A DNA stretch of 64,000 nt from Chitinophaga filiformis (lineage in GTDB: Bacteria; Bacteroidota; Bacteroidia; Chitinophagales; Chitinophagaceae), in the NCBI RefSeq assembly GCF_900102545.1, contig NZ_FNBN01000006.1:124001-188000 (forward strand). The letters run 5' to 3'. Shown here piece by piece: positions 54,455 through 63,182 of this stretch. Within the stretch, counting starts at the first letter, position 1, and every line of letters starts with the position of its first letter. Below the pieces are notes generated by a model. It ran no database searches, was not told the origin of the DNA, and was given only the letters and a program-made list of their open reading frames with translations. The position numbers and the translations under genes are program-made.

Positions 54455-55747
54455 TTATTTACGGCTCAACATGGAATTCAGTGTGGTGGTAGTGACCAGT
54501 TCATCTGCACGTCCGCCTAATGCACGATAATAAACAAGGATCGTGTAGTTATTTTCCGCTTCCCACCAGTTTCCCTCCGTCAATTCAGTACTGGGTTTGC
54601 TGCCTACAACAGTATTATCCACTAATGCATATACGTAGTTATAAAAACCCTGTTTCAGGAACAACGTTCCTTCATATGCTTTGGTGGCAGGATTAAATAC
54701 CATCTTACTGTTATCGTCGCACTCGTAATTAGTCAGTTCTCCGAGAATGAACATGTCATAGCCTGCATATGGCTCTGGAACCGGGAAAGAGAAATGCACA
54801 GTAGCATAATCTCCTTCAAAGAAAGGATCATAATCATCCAGTGTAGCCAGGTAGTACAATCCGTTGATATCCTTGATATACTGGTACATCTTTCCTCCCC
54901 GTTCAAAATCGGGAAGAGCATAGATATCTGTATGATCTTTTGCATACTCTGTGTTCTTCACTCTTTCTGTCTGCAAGCGGAAACTTCGCAGATCAATCCA
55001 ACGCCATTCCTTACCTGCCGGCATCACACAGTCTACCTCCCAGTTGTATTCCAGTACGCTACCTTTAATGAACAATGGGCGGGGGAATTTGATAGCATTA
55101 TCCCAACGATAGTTCTGCAGAATAACCACTTTCATCTGGTCAAATGGATTCGTGATATTCAGTCCGGCAGTATTGACAGAGAAGTTTACCTTCTGGTGTG
55201 TCCGGAACACCTTCGGCGTAACAGGTTGCTGAATAAAACCAGTTACACTGGCTTTATTGGCTATCACCAACATGCGGCGGGTAAGCACCAGCTGGCTGGT
55301 ATCGCTGTCCAGGTATACCTTCAGCAGGTAGTTGCCCGACCTTGTAGGATAACAGTTCTGGTTGGGCAGCTGTACCGAATAGTGGGTATATTTCTGTAAA
55401 GCGATGCTGGAAAAGCGGTAGTCCTGGATCCTGTTTTCCGAAAAGCCCCGCAGGTATTCCACCTGGTTGATCTGGGCTCTTGACCAGTCGGCATTACAGA
55501 GAACGAACGTATAAAAGTAGTTCTTCACATCATTATCCATGTCGTCAAAGCTTAGTTCCAGCTTTTCCTCGCCATTGAGGGTAATAATGGGGTAACTGAG
55601 CTGATCGCCGGCCTGGTTCAGCTTTACAGACCGGATATTACTGTAGTAAACGTGGTCAGGACTGATAGTATTCTCCTGCGCAGCTACCGGCGGAACGTAG
55701 GCCAGTAAACATATTACAGGTATACAGAAGAAGGTTTTTATCTTCAT
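54455..55747 (-). CDS. DUF5103 protein, type IX secretion system plug protein family
   Basis: A 430-residue exported protein with a signal peptide (ending PPVAAQ). Typical features are DHVYYSNIRSVKLNQAGDQL, LELSFDDMDNDVKNYFYTFV with CNADWSRAQINQVEYLRGF, and the C-terminal WWEAENNYTILVYYRALGGR. The family corresponds to the plug of the type IX secretion translocon SprA, on the periplasmic side of the outer membrane. It indicates that the organism uses T9SS. Other members of the secretion system are not in the window. Confidence 0.88.
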   Translation of the reverse strand: MKIKTFFCIPVICLLAYVPPVAAQENTISPDHVYYSNIRSVKLNQAGDQLSYPIITLNGEEKLELSFDDMDNDVKNYFYTFVLCNADWSRAQINQVEYLRGFSENRIQDYRFSSIALQKYTHYSVQLPNQNCYPTRSGNYLLKVYLDSDTSQLVLTRRMLVIANKASVTGFIQQPVTPKVFRTHQKVNFSVNTAGLNITNPFDQMKVVILQNYRWDNAIKFPRPLFIKGSVLEYNWEVDCVMPAGKEWRWIDLRSFRLQTERVKNTEYAKDHTDIYALPDFERGGKMYQYIKDINGLYYLATLDDYDPFFEGDYATVHFSFPVPEPYAGYDMFILGELTNYECDDNSKMVFNPATKAYEGTLFLKQGFYNYVYALVDNTVVGSKPSTELTEGNWWEAENNYTILVYYRALGGRADELVTTTTLNSMLSRK

Positions 55748-55855
55748 AATAGCATTTCAAGTAACCATTAAGGTACTATTTTTTCGATTTGTACCGGCAG
55801 CTCATTATAATATAAGCGGCCGGCTGTTTATGATTATATTCAATACATTTGTCTT

Positions 55856-57088
55856 ATGAATTTGCCATTCTTCATTGCTAAGCGGATTGCCTTCAACCGG
55901 TCATCTTCCTTTTCCAAGTTCATTATCAATATTGCTATTGCAGCTACCGCGATCAGCGTAGCAGTAATGATACTGGCTGTGGCCCTGGTGAATGGTTTCC
56001 AGGAGGTTATCCAGCAGAAGATCTTCAGTTTCTGGGGACATATGCACATTACCCAGTATCAGCCTAATGCCGGTCCGCTGACCGAACAATTTCCCTTTGC
56101 TGCGGATAGCACCATGGTGGCAAAACTCAGACAGATAAAGGGTATCAATACTATAAACGCTTATGCGACCAAATCTGCTATAATAAAAGCAGAAAAAGAT
56201 CTGGAAGGCGTCATTTTCAAGGGTGTAGACCGTCATTATAACTGGAATCATCTGCAGCAATTCCTGCAGGAAGGCTCGATTATCCACTATAACGACAGCA
56301 GTTATGCACCGGAAGTGCTCATCTCTGTCAGGCTTGCAAAAGAATTACAACTGAAACTGCATGATCCGCTGATTATTTACTTTATCCAGGGACCGGGACA
56401 ACCGCCCAGGGCGCGTAAGCTGACCATCAGCGGCATCTATAAGACGGGTATTGAAGAATATGATAAGACATATGTGCTGGGCGATCTTGAACTGATCCGC
56501 AAGCTGAATAACTGGGAACCTGGCAGCATCGGGGGCTATGAGATCTTTACAGATGATTACCAGGAAATAAAAGAAGTAGGCACGGAAGCCTATAACGTCA
56601 TTCCGGATCACCTGTTCATCCGTTCTATCGCTGATATCTATCCCAACATCTTCGCCTGGCTGCGTTTACAGAATAAAAATAAGGCCATTATCCTGGTGAT
56701 TATGTCCATTGTGGCAGCCATCAACATGATCACGGCTATCCTTATTCTCATCCTGGAGCGGACAAACATGATCGGTATTTTGAAGGCACTGGGCATGCGT
56801 AATACCAGGATGCAGGAGATCTTCATCGTCCAGGCGGCTTATATCGTGATAGCAGGGATTGTGCTGGGGAATATTCTTGGGGTTGGTTTAGCCATTCTAC
56901 AAAAGGCCACCGGTCTCTTTAAATTGCCGGAAGAATCCTATTACATGTCCGTAGCGGCTATTTCACTACGCTGGTGGCAGGTGCTGCTGATTGACTTTGG
57001 CACCTTGTACCTTTGCGTATTGGTATTGATACTGCCGTCCCTGATCATCAGGAAGATCACGCCTGTGAAGGCAATACAGTTTAAATAA
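55856..57088 (+). CDS. FtsX-like ABC transporter permease (LolC/LolE type)
   Basis: A 410-residue inner-membrane permease with four membrane spans, one at the N-terminus (FIINIAIAATAISVAVMILA) and three at the C-terminus (AIILVIMSIVAAINMITAIL, IVQAAYIVIAGIVLGNILGV, LLIDFGTLYLCVLVLILPSL). A large periplasmic domain lies between. The motif ILERTNMIGILKALGMRNTRMQEIF is the coupling region for the ATPase. It likely acts in moving lipoproteins to the outer membrane. No ATPase gene is adjacent. Confidence 0.9.
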   Translation: MNLPFFIAKRIAFNRSSSFSKFIINIAIAATAISVAVMILAVALVNGFQEVIQQKIFSFWGHMHITQYQPNAGPLTEQFPFAADSTMVAKLRQIKGINTINAYATKSAIIKAEKDLEGVIFKGVDRHYNWNHLQQFLQEGSIIHYNDSSYAPEVLISVRLAKELQLKLHDPLIIYFIQGPGQPPRARKLTISGIYKTGIEEYDKTYVLGDLELIRKLNNWEPGSIGGYEIFTDDYQEIKEVGTEAYNVIPDHLFIRSIADIYPNIFAWLRLQNKNKAIILVIMSIVAAINMITAILILILERTNMIGILKALGMRNTRMQEIFIVQAAYIVIAGIVLGNILGVGLAILQKATGLFKLPEESYYMSVAAISLRWWQVLLIDFGTLYLCVLVLILPSLIIRKITPVKAIQFK

Positions 57089-57174
57089 TCTCTTTTAAAT
57101 TACGCTAAGCAGCTCCGGTTTCAGTATGGGATGGCGGTCAGATGTAATAGTTCCTGTTTTATCGTTATCCTGTA

Positions 57175-57921
57175 CTACACCAGCAATCTTCCGCAGATGA
57201 TACCTGCTGCGACACCGGCATTCAGGGATTCTGCCCCTCCCAGTCTTGGGATAGTGATCTTATAAGTACTTGCGGCGATCACGGCATCACTCAGTCCGCG
57301 GGACTCATTACCAATCAGGATAATACCTTCTTTCAGCCTGGAGAATTCGGTGATGTTTGTACCATGTAAGGTGGCGGCATAAGAGGGCACGCCAGCCTGC
57401 TGCAGCAAAGTGACAATATCACTTTCCAGTATGCTTACACGGGCGATGCTTCCCATTGTGGCCTGGATAGTTTTAGGATTATAGGCATCCACACAATCGG
57501 GCGAACAGATGATCTGACGGATGCCGAACCAGTCGGCTATACGAATGATGGTACCCATATTACCGGGGTCCTGGATGGTTTCCAGCGCTAAGGAGACCGT
57601 TCCTTTTAAGGATGCAGGCGCTATTGCAGCAGCGCCGGGAATGTCCAGCAGGGCCAATGCCTGATTGGGTGTAGTCAGTGCTGACAGCTGCTTCAGGACA
57701 CTTTCTTCTACTTCAGTAACCCGTACTGCGGGTGTACGGTCCAGCAAAGACCGATGAGTACTGATCCAGGCGGCAGTTGCATACACGTCCTGCACGGGAA
57801 TGCCTTCCTGCAGGAGCTCCGGAACGATCTTATCTCCTTCAGCAATGAACTGGCCGGATTTTTGACGGTATTTTTTATGCTGTAATGATTGAATATACTT
57901 AATTTGCGCCTTCGACAACAT
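57175..57921 (-). CDS. TrmH family RNA 2'-O-methyltransferase
   Basis: A 248-residue SPOUT-fold methyltransferase. An N-terminal RNA-binding segment (SQFIAEGDKIVPELLQEGIP-like substrate domain, residues about 20-45) precedes the three SpoU motifs: ALETIQDPGNMGTIIRIADW, IILIGNESRGLSDAVI and ITIPRLGGAESLNAGVA. It methylates a ribose of rRNA or tRNA using S-adenosylmethionine. The target nucleotide cannot be predicted. The gene is divergent from the TamL gene, 100 bases apart. Confidence 0.93.
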   Translation of the reverse strand: MLSKAQIKYIQSLQHKKYRQKSGQFIAEGDKIVPELLQEGIPVQDVYATAAWISTHRSLLDRTPAVRVTEVEESVLKQLSALTTPNQALALLDIPGAAAIAPASLKGTVSLALETIQDPGNMGTIIRIADWFGIRQIICSPDCVDAYNPKTIQATMGSIARVSILESDIVTLLQQAGVPSYAATLHGTNITEFSRLKEGIILIGNESRGLSDAVIAASTYKITIPRLGGAESLNAGVAAGIICGRLLV

Positions 57922-58021
57922 AGAGCCAAACCTACATGAATTCTTTTAATCGGCAAAGCCACGCGGACTGGCCTCTATGGAAATAAACAGAAAACAAAGC
58001 TTCTAACTATTAATAATTGTA

Positions 58022-60466
58022 TTGACTCTGATGCAGCAGCGGCCACATAGTTCCCTTTTCATCTATCTGAACTATATAATCATCCTGATGACCACACTGG
58101 CGCTGGCTGCTTGTTCCAATACAAAATACCTGCAAAAGAATCAGCTGCTGTATGTGGATAGTGACGTGGATGTGAAAGGGGAAACATCTTCTGCTGAAAA
58201 ACAGGATATCCGTGCCTCCCTGAGTTCCAAACAACTCATGCTGCAACAGTCCAATACCTTGTTTATGGGTACCCGTTTCAAGGTATGGCTCTACAACCAG
58301 AAGTACAATGAGAAGAAATCCAACTGGTTCTGGAACCTGATGCTGGCGCCCCGTAACCTGGAAGAACCCGTGATCTACGACTCCACCAAAACCAAGGAAT
58401 CCATAAAACGCATGGTCAGCTACCTGAATAACCAGGGCTATTTCTATGCTACCGTAGATTATGAGGAATCCATCAAAAGACAGAAAGTAAATGTCACCTA
58501 CAAGGTCAATACCGGTAAGAACTTTGTGATCAACAAGATCCGTTATGAGATACCAGACACCAACCTGTTGAAACTGGTCAAAGAACACGAAAATCTCGCC
58601 CTGATCAAGTCGGGTATGGCCTATAAACAGGAAGCCCTGGGCAGCGAGCGTGAAAGGCTGATGCGTGTGATACGTAATGCCGGCTATTATAAATTTGACC
58701 GTAATGCAATCGAATTTGAGATCGATACCCTGCATAAAATCCTGTTCCGCAACCTCATGAACCCTTTCGAAGGGATCGTTAACGTGTATAATGAGCGTAA
58801 GGGTCAGGAGATGCCGAAAATGGATATCACCGTTAAGATCTGGAATCCGGAGGACTCTTCCCTCCGCTATGAACAGTATACATTGGACAGTATTATTGTC
58901 TATCCTGATTATCCGGTGTATGGCAGTACTGCCGACTCACTGTTTAAGACTACTCAGCGTAAGGATCTCACTATCCGCTATCGTCAGGATATCCTGAAGC
59001 CGGCCGTGCTCTATAGATCTGTTATTCTGAAGAAGGATGAACGTTTTTCCCAGCAACGTACCAACGATGCCATCAGCCGTCTCTATGATCTGGGCGCCTG
59101 GCAGTTTGTAAACCTGCAGTACAGGGAACGCAAGGACACACCGAATACGCTAAGTACTTACATCTTCATGACGCCCAAACGCCGTCAGGAGATTGGAGCC
59201 AACTTTGAGGTCAGCACGAGCTCTGACTACCTGGTGGGTAGCGGTATCAGCCTGAACTACCGGCATCTGAACATAGGCCGTTCTGCTACCCAGCTGAACA
59301 TCAGTCTCAATACCGGCGTTGAACTCATCCGTACCCAGGGCAACTGGATGCTGCAATCGCAGGAAATAGGCGGACAGGTCAGCCTGATCTTCCCCAGATT
59401 CATTACACCTTTCCATATTGCCCAGCGCAGCCGGTCTACTACAGTACGTACCAGGCTGACAGCGGGGGTTGATTACCTGACCCGTTCGGCGAAGTTTTAC
59501 ATCTCCAACGTAAACGCCTCTTTCGGATATGAATGGAATCAAAACCTCTATAAGCGCTGGATCGTCAAACCTATCTCCCTCAACTATGTGGGGGTGAATC
59601 TGAATGCCGGATTCCGCGACAGCATCGTGAACAAAAACCCTTATCTGAAAAGAAGCTTCGAACCTGCATTTATTGGTGGTGAGAACATCACTTACATCTA
59701 TAGTAACAATGATATACTGCACCGCAACCACTATTCTTATTTCCGTGCGAATGTCGAAGAGTCTGGTGCCTGGTTGAATGGTATCAACAGTCTCTGGGGC
59801 AGTATTTCTGGTAAGGGTACTGATCTCGAGAGTCTGACTAATATGCCGATTGCCAATTTCCTTAAACTGGAGGCTGATTACCGGCATTACTGGACGCTGA
59901 CAGATCATACGGTGCTTGCCACCCGTATTTATGGTGGTGTGGGTATTCCTTACGGCAAATCCGATGTAATGCCATATATCCGTCAGTTTACGGCTGGCGG
60001 TCCTAATAGTATCCGTGCCTGGCGTCTGCGTACACTTGGACCAGGTACATTTAAAGACAGTTCTATTACTGCCAGCAACTTCCCTGACCAGACTGGCGAT
60101 ATGAAACTCGAAGGGAATATAGAGTACCGTTTCGACCTGTTACGCCTGTTTAATGGTAGTATCAACCTCAAGGGGGCGACTTTCCTGGATATGGGGAATA
60201 TCTGGATGCTGAAGAAGGATACGATTCGTCCGGGAGGTGAGTTCAGGTTGCAGAACCTTTACAGGGATCTGGCAATAGGTACAGGTGCTGGTTTAAGACT
60301 GGATTTTTCGTTCTTTTTGATAAGGCTGGATTGGGGTGTACCAGTGAAGGTGCCTTATTATACGGGAAATAAGAATGGATGGTATCTGAGCCAGTGGCAG
60401 CTGGGAGATGCGACATGGAGGAGGAATAATATCATCTGGAATGTGGCGATAGGGTATCCGTTCTGA
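58022..60466 (+). CDS. BamA/TamA family outer-membrane protein, lipid-anchored (TamL type)
   Basis: An 814-residue outer-membrane protein with POTRA domains in the N-terminal half (VNVTYKVNTGKNFVINKIRY near 160-180) and a C-terminal Omp85 beta-barrel with the FTAGGPNSIRAWRLRTLGPG motif of the lid region. The signal peptide ends in a lipobox (ALAAC, Cys31), typical of the Bacteroidota TamL variant. It probably helps insert proteins into the outer membrane with a TamB-like partner. Starts at 58022 or 58031 are possible. No tamB is adjacent within the window. Confidence 0.88.
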   Translation: MTLMQQRPHSSLFIYLNYIIILMTTLALAACSNTKYLQKNQLLYVDSDVDVKGETSSAEKQDIRASLSSKQLMLQQSNTLFMGTRFKVWLYNQKYNEKKSNWFWNLMLAPRNLEEPVIYDSTKTKESIKRMVSYLNNQGYFYATVDYEESIKRQKVNVTYKVNTGKNFVINKIRYEIPDTNLLKLVKEHENLALIKSGMAYKQEALGSERERLMRVIRNAGYYKFDRNAIEFEIDTLHKILFRNLMNPFEGIVNVYNERKGQEMPKMDITVKIWNPEDSSLRYEQYTLDSIIVYPDYPVYGSTADSLFKTTQRKDLTIRYRQDILKPAVLYRSVILKKDERFSQQRTNDAISRLYDLGAWQFVNLQYRERKDTPNTLSTYIFMTPKRRQEIGANFEVSTSSDYLVGSGISLNYRHLNIGRSATQLNISLNTGVELIRTQGNWMLQSQEIGGQVSLIFPRFITPFHIAQRSRSTTVRTRLTAGVDYLTRSAKFYISNVNASFGYEWNQNLYKRWIVKPISLNYVGVNLNAGFRDSIVNKNPYLKRSFEPAFIGGENITYIYSNNDILHRNHYSYFRANVEESGAWLNGINSLWGSISGKGTDLESLTNMPIANFLKLEADYRHYWTLTDHTVLATRIYGGVGIPYGKSDVMPYIRQFTAGGPNSIRAWRLRTLGPGTFKDSSITASNFPDQTGDMKLEGNIEYRFDLLRLFNGSINLKGATFLDMGNIWMLKKDTIRPGGEFRLQNLYRDLAIGTGAGLRLDFSFFLIRLDWGVPVKVPYYTGNKNGWYLSQWQLGDATWRRNNIIWNVAIGYPF

Positions 60467-60504
60467 TTTGGCGGATGCGTTGCTCCCGGGTTGATTATTC
60501 AACC

Positions 60505-60563
60505 GGATTGCGTTGTTCAGATTTTATTGTTTCCGGATTGCATTATTCGGATTGCGTTATTCC
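60505..60563 (+). repeat. Three short direct repeats CGGATTGCGTTRTTC
   Basis: The 15-mer occurs at 60505-60519, 60535-60549 and 60549-60563 with small changes (CGGATTGCGTTGTTC, CGGATTGCATTATTC, CGGATTGCGTTATTC). It sits directly next to the REP-like element and may be its variable flank. Confidence 0.7.
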
Positions 60564-60613
60564 CCGGGTTTGCAACCCGGGGCTACAAACAACGAGACTC
60601 CTAACGGAGTCTA
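60563..60613 (-). repeat. REP-like double palindrome, copy 2 (inverted)
   Basis: On the plus strand CCCCGGGTT/AACCCGGGG (60563-60583) comes first, then CTACAAACAACG and AGACTCC/GGAGTCT (60596-60613). Read on the minus strand the order and linker match copy 1 at 3114-3163. It lies in the convergent gap between the TamL gene and truB. Confidence 0.75.
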
Positions 60614-60639
60614 CGCGAATGATTAGTTTGTTTACGCTC

Positions 60640-61332
60640 TTATTTTTTTACGACGTTCTTCGCTTCTTCGATAAACTGCTCAATTTCCCACGCATCTGCC
60701 AGTTTAAACTCCCCTATTCTCGTACGGCAAAGACTGCTCATATAACCTCCTACTCCAAGGGCAGCACCGAAATCGTTGGCCAGCGAACGGATATAGGTAC
60801 CTGTGCTGCAAACAACGCGGAAGTACACTACAGGCATTTCTATTTTGGTGATCTCAAATTCTTTGATGAAAACAGTGCGGGGTTCCACTTTTACTTCGAC
60901 ACCTTTGCGCGCCAGTTCATAAATGGGCTTACCATTCTGTTTGATGGCGGAATGTATCGGTGGAAGCTGTTGCTGTTCGCCAAGGAACTGGCGGGTAGTG
61001 TCATGGATCAGTTGATCAGTAATGCCATCCAGCGGTTTGAAATCTGTTGGTTCAGATTCCAGGTCGTATGTAGGAGTGACAGCACCTATGGTGAAAGTAC
61101 CAGTGTATTCCTTTTCCTGCGCCTGGTACTCATTGATCTTTTTCGTCATTTTACCTGTACAGCAGATGAGCAGTCCTGTTGCCAGCGGATCCAGGGTACC
61201 GGCATGACCGGTTTTCGCCTTTGTAGTGTTCCTGATCTTTCTTACAATATCGAAAGAGGTCCATTTCAAAGGTTTATTGATAAGTATTACCTGTCCTTCT
61301 TCGTAAATGTTTTTTTCTGCTGTCTGATTCAT
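60640..61332 (-). CDS. truB: tRNA pseudouridine(55) synthase TruB
   Basis: Modifies uridine 55 in the T-loop of tRNAs. The 230-residue protein starting at 61332 (MNQTAEKNIYEEGQVILINK) contains the catalytic motif GHAGTLDPLATGLL with the essential Asp, the KEYTGTFTIGAVTPTYDLES segment, and VVCSTGTYIRSLANDFGAAL. A longer frame to 61365 is not conserved. It is followed in the window by the aroE and phosphosulfolactate synthase genes upstream on the same strand. Confidence 0.96.
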   Translation of the reverse strand: MNQTAEKNIYEEGQVILINKPLKWTSFDIVRKIRNTTKAKTGHAGTLDPLATGLLICCTGKMTKKINEYQAQEKEYTGTFTIGAVTPTYDLESEPTDFKPLDGITDQLIHDTTRQFLGEQQQLPPIHSAIKQNGKPIYELARKGVEVKVEPRTVFIKEFEITKIEMPVVYFRVVCSTGTYIRSLANDFGAALGVGGYMSSLCRTRIGEFKLADAWEIEQFIEEAKNVVKK

Positions 61333-61393
61333 CCCGCAAAGATAATGGAAACCCGGAATGCGCATTCACTCAGAGATAGATCTGTTACGCTAC

Positions 61394-62128
61394 TTATTCA
61401 TTGTTCCAGATCTCCCAGCTTGCTTCTGCCTGTAATATCAGCATCTCGTGACCATTCTTGATAGTCGCTCCTCTGTCGGCACCTTGTTGTAAAAAGGCTG
61501 TCACAGCAGGATTGTAGATGAGATCGTACAACAGATGCTTATCCGTCAGTTGTTCATATGGCAATGCAGGAGCTGCGCTGACATTAGGATACATCCCCAA
61601 AGGCGTTGCATTAACGATCAACGTATGAGATGCCATAGTAGCGGCATCCAGCTGTTCATAGGAGATTGAATCTGCAGAAGCCTGCCGGCTAACCAGCTTA
61701 TAAGGAATGTTCAGGCCTTCCAGCACATACTGTACTGCCTTGGCAGCACCACCGGTGCCAAGCACCAATGCCTTGTTATGATGTGGTTGCAGCAAAGGTT
61801 CCAGAGATCTTCTGAAGCCGATGGCATCAGTATTGTGACCTTTCTTACGACCATCTTTGAAGTGGATGCAATTAACAGCTCCTATCTGTGCAGCAGCAGG
61901 ACTCAGTTCATCCAGGTAAGACATGACGGCTTGCTTATAAGGAATGGTCACGTTCAGTCCCTGCAGGTCAGGATATTGCGCCAGCAATGCAGGTAATTCA
62001 TTTATTTCCGGTATAGGGAAACTTTCATACATGCAATCCCTGATACCCTCACGGGCAAATTTCTCGGCAAAAAAACCTTTGGAGAATGAATGACTCAGCG
62101 GATATCCAATAAGACCGTACACCTTCAT
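61394..62128 (-). CDS. aroE: Shikimate dehydrogenase
   Basis: Reduces 3-dehydroshikimate with NADPH in aromatic amino acid synthesis. The 244-residue protein has the substrate site (MKVYGLIGYPLSHSFSKGFF), the invariant Lys in NVTIPYKQAVM, the NTDAIGFRRSLEP loop and the cofactor motif LVLGTGGAAKAVQYVL. VNATPLGMYPNVSA supplies the usual Asn-Thr-Thr-like segment. It starts 9 bases downstream of the phosphosulfolactate synthase stop, so both are cotranscribed. Confidence 0.96.
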   Translation of the reverse strand: MKVYGLIGYPLSHSFSKGFFAEKFAREGIRDCMYESFPIPEINELPALLAQYPDLQGLNVTIPYKQAVMSYLDELSPAAAQIGAVNCIHFKDGRKKGHNTDAIGFRRSLEPLLQPHHNKALVLGTGGAAKAVQYVLEGLNIPYKLVSRQASADSISYEQLDAATMASHTLIVNATPLGMYPNVSAAPALPYEQLTDKHLLYDLIYNPAVTAFLQQGADRGATIKNGHEMLILQAEASWEIWNNE

Positions 62129-62137
62129 AAGAACGGA

Positions 62138-62902
62138 TTATGCTTTATCCAGGAACAGGTGGAAAGTGTCACCTCTCAGGCCGATACGCATTGCTTCCAG
62201 GGAGATCACTTCATGTGGCGCCAGGTTACCCAGGTTCACATTACAGCCGATCAGTTCCAGGAAGTACAGCTGCTGCGCTTTCTGTGGCGCTTCCCAGATG
62301 ATCTTCTCTGAAGGAACCTTGGTCAGGATCTCCTGTACCAGGCCTTCCCTTACTTCACCACTACCACGGTAAATACCCACATTACCACTTTCACGTGCTT
62401 CTGCGATCACATATGTGGCGCCCGCACCCAGTTCGGCATTCATGAGTTCAATCCATTTATAAGGGGGAATGATGTGTTCAGCATCTTTAGAACCTACTTC
62501 ACTCAGCACAACGGCAATCTTTGACAGCTTCTCGATATAGCCGCATTTTTCAGCATGCGGGATGGTAATGGAACCATCAGATACTTCAATATGTTTGATG
62601 TTGTAATCTTTGATCACATTCACAAATTCATCAAACTGATTACGGATAAGAAATGCTTCAAATAAAGTTCCGCCGAAATACACAGGAATATTGGCAGATT
62701 GGTATAGTTCTATTTTCTGGCGCAGGTTAGGTGTTACAAACGAAGTTCCGAAACCAAGCTTCAGGATATCAACGTGAGGAGACGCTACTGATAAAAAATT
62801 CTTAGCTTCTTCCAAACTTAACCCTTTATCCATCACCATGGTTAAACCATGATTACGAGGTTTCTTTGTCCGATCGGGAATTTGTGTCAGATTAAAATTC
62901 AT
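62138..62902 (-). CDS. Phosphosulfolactate synthase family protein (ComA-like)
   Basis: A 254-residue TIM-barrel protein starting at 62902 (MNFNLTQIPDRTKKPRNHGL). Family features are GLTMVMDKGLSLEEAKNFL, LKLGFGTSFV, PVYFGGTLFEAFLIRNQFDE and VIAEARESGNVGIYRGSGEV. Enzymes of this family add sulfite to phosphoenolpyruvate. In methanogens this leads to coenzyme M. In Bacteroidota a link to sulfonate metabolism such as sulfonolipids is possible, but this is inference. An operator-like inverted repeat surrounds its promoter. Confidence 0.9.
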   Translation of the reverse strand: MNFNLTQIPDRTKKPRNHGLTMVMDKGLSLEEAKNFLSVASPHVDILKLGFGTSFVTPNLRQKIELYQSANIPVYFGGTLFEAFLIRNQFDEFVNVIKDYNIKHIEVSDGSITIPHAEKCGYIEKLSKIAVVLSEVGSKDAEHIIPPYKWIELMNAELGAGATYVIAEARESGNVGIYRGSGEVREGLVQEILTKVPSEKIIWEAPQKAQQLYFLELIGCNVNLGNLAPHEVISLEAMRIGLRGDTFHLFLDKA

Positions 62903-62989
62903 TTGAACATTTTTTTTCGTCTTGACGGTCTGTAAACTAATCAACTATACTTCACTGGTTTTCAGGAATAGGGATCGGCCCATCTTATA

Positions 62990-63024
62990 TTAAACCGGCG
63001 CAAAATTAACATATTCCGGTTTAA
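62990..63024 (-). promoter_or_regulatory. Promoter and operator-like repeat before the phosphosulfolactate synthase gene
   Basis: TTAAACCGG (62990-62998) and CCGGTTTAA (63016-63024) form a perfect 9-bp inverted repeat with a 17-base gap. In the gap the minus strand holds the -7 box TAATTTTG (63001-63008). A TTTG lies 23 bases upstream of the box, slightly too far for a canonical -33 element. A repressor dimer bound to both arms would block transcription. Confidence 0.55.
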
Positions 63025-63097
63025 AGAGTTTCAAATAAAGGATTTTATCAGAAAGAAATTTTCTTATCTCATAAGATACTAAATATCAGCAAATTAA

Positions 63098-63152
63098 AAT
63101 AAAAAATGCGTAATATAAAGTGCGAAATTACAGCACATCATATTACGCATTT
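63098..63152 (-). terminator. Terminator of the TPR gene
   Basis: A 12-bp perfect stem (AAATGCGTAATA/TATTACGCATTT) with a nested GTGC/GCAC stem, followed on the minus strand by TTTTTTATTTT. It lies about 30 bases past the stop. Confidence 0.8.
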
Positions 63153-63182
63153 AAGGAACAATGGTTCCTGATAAGAGATTTA

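Noticed and set aside
58010..58735. Minus-strand frame of 241 codons within the TamL gene
   Set aside because: Antisense to a well-supported outer-membrane protein; low-complexity Phe/Gly/Gln composition without motifs.
60475..61461. Plus-strand frame of 328 codons across the REP-like element and truB
   Set aside because: It covers the repeat and lies antisense to truB, whose motifs are unmistakable; Cys/Phe-rich composition suggests a shadow frame.
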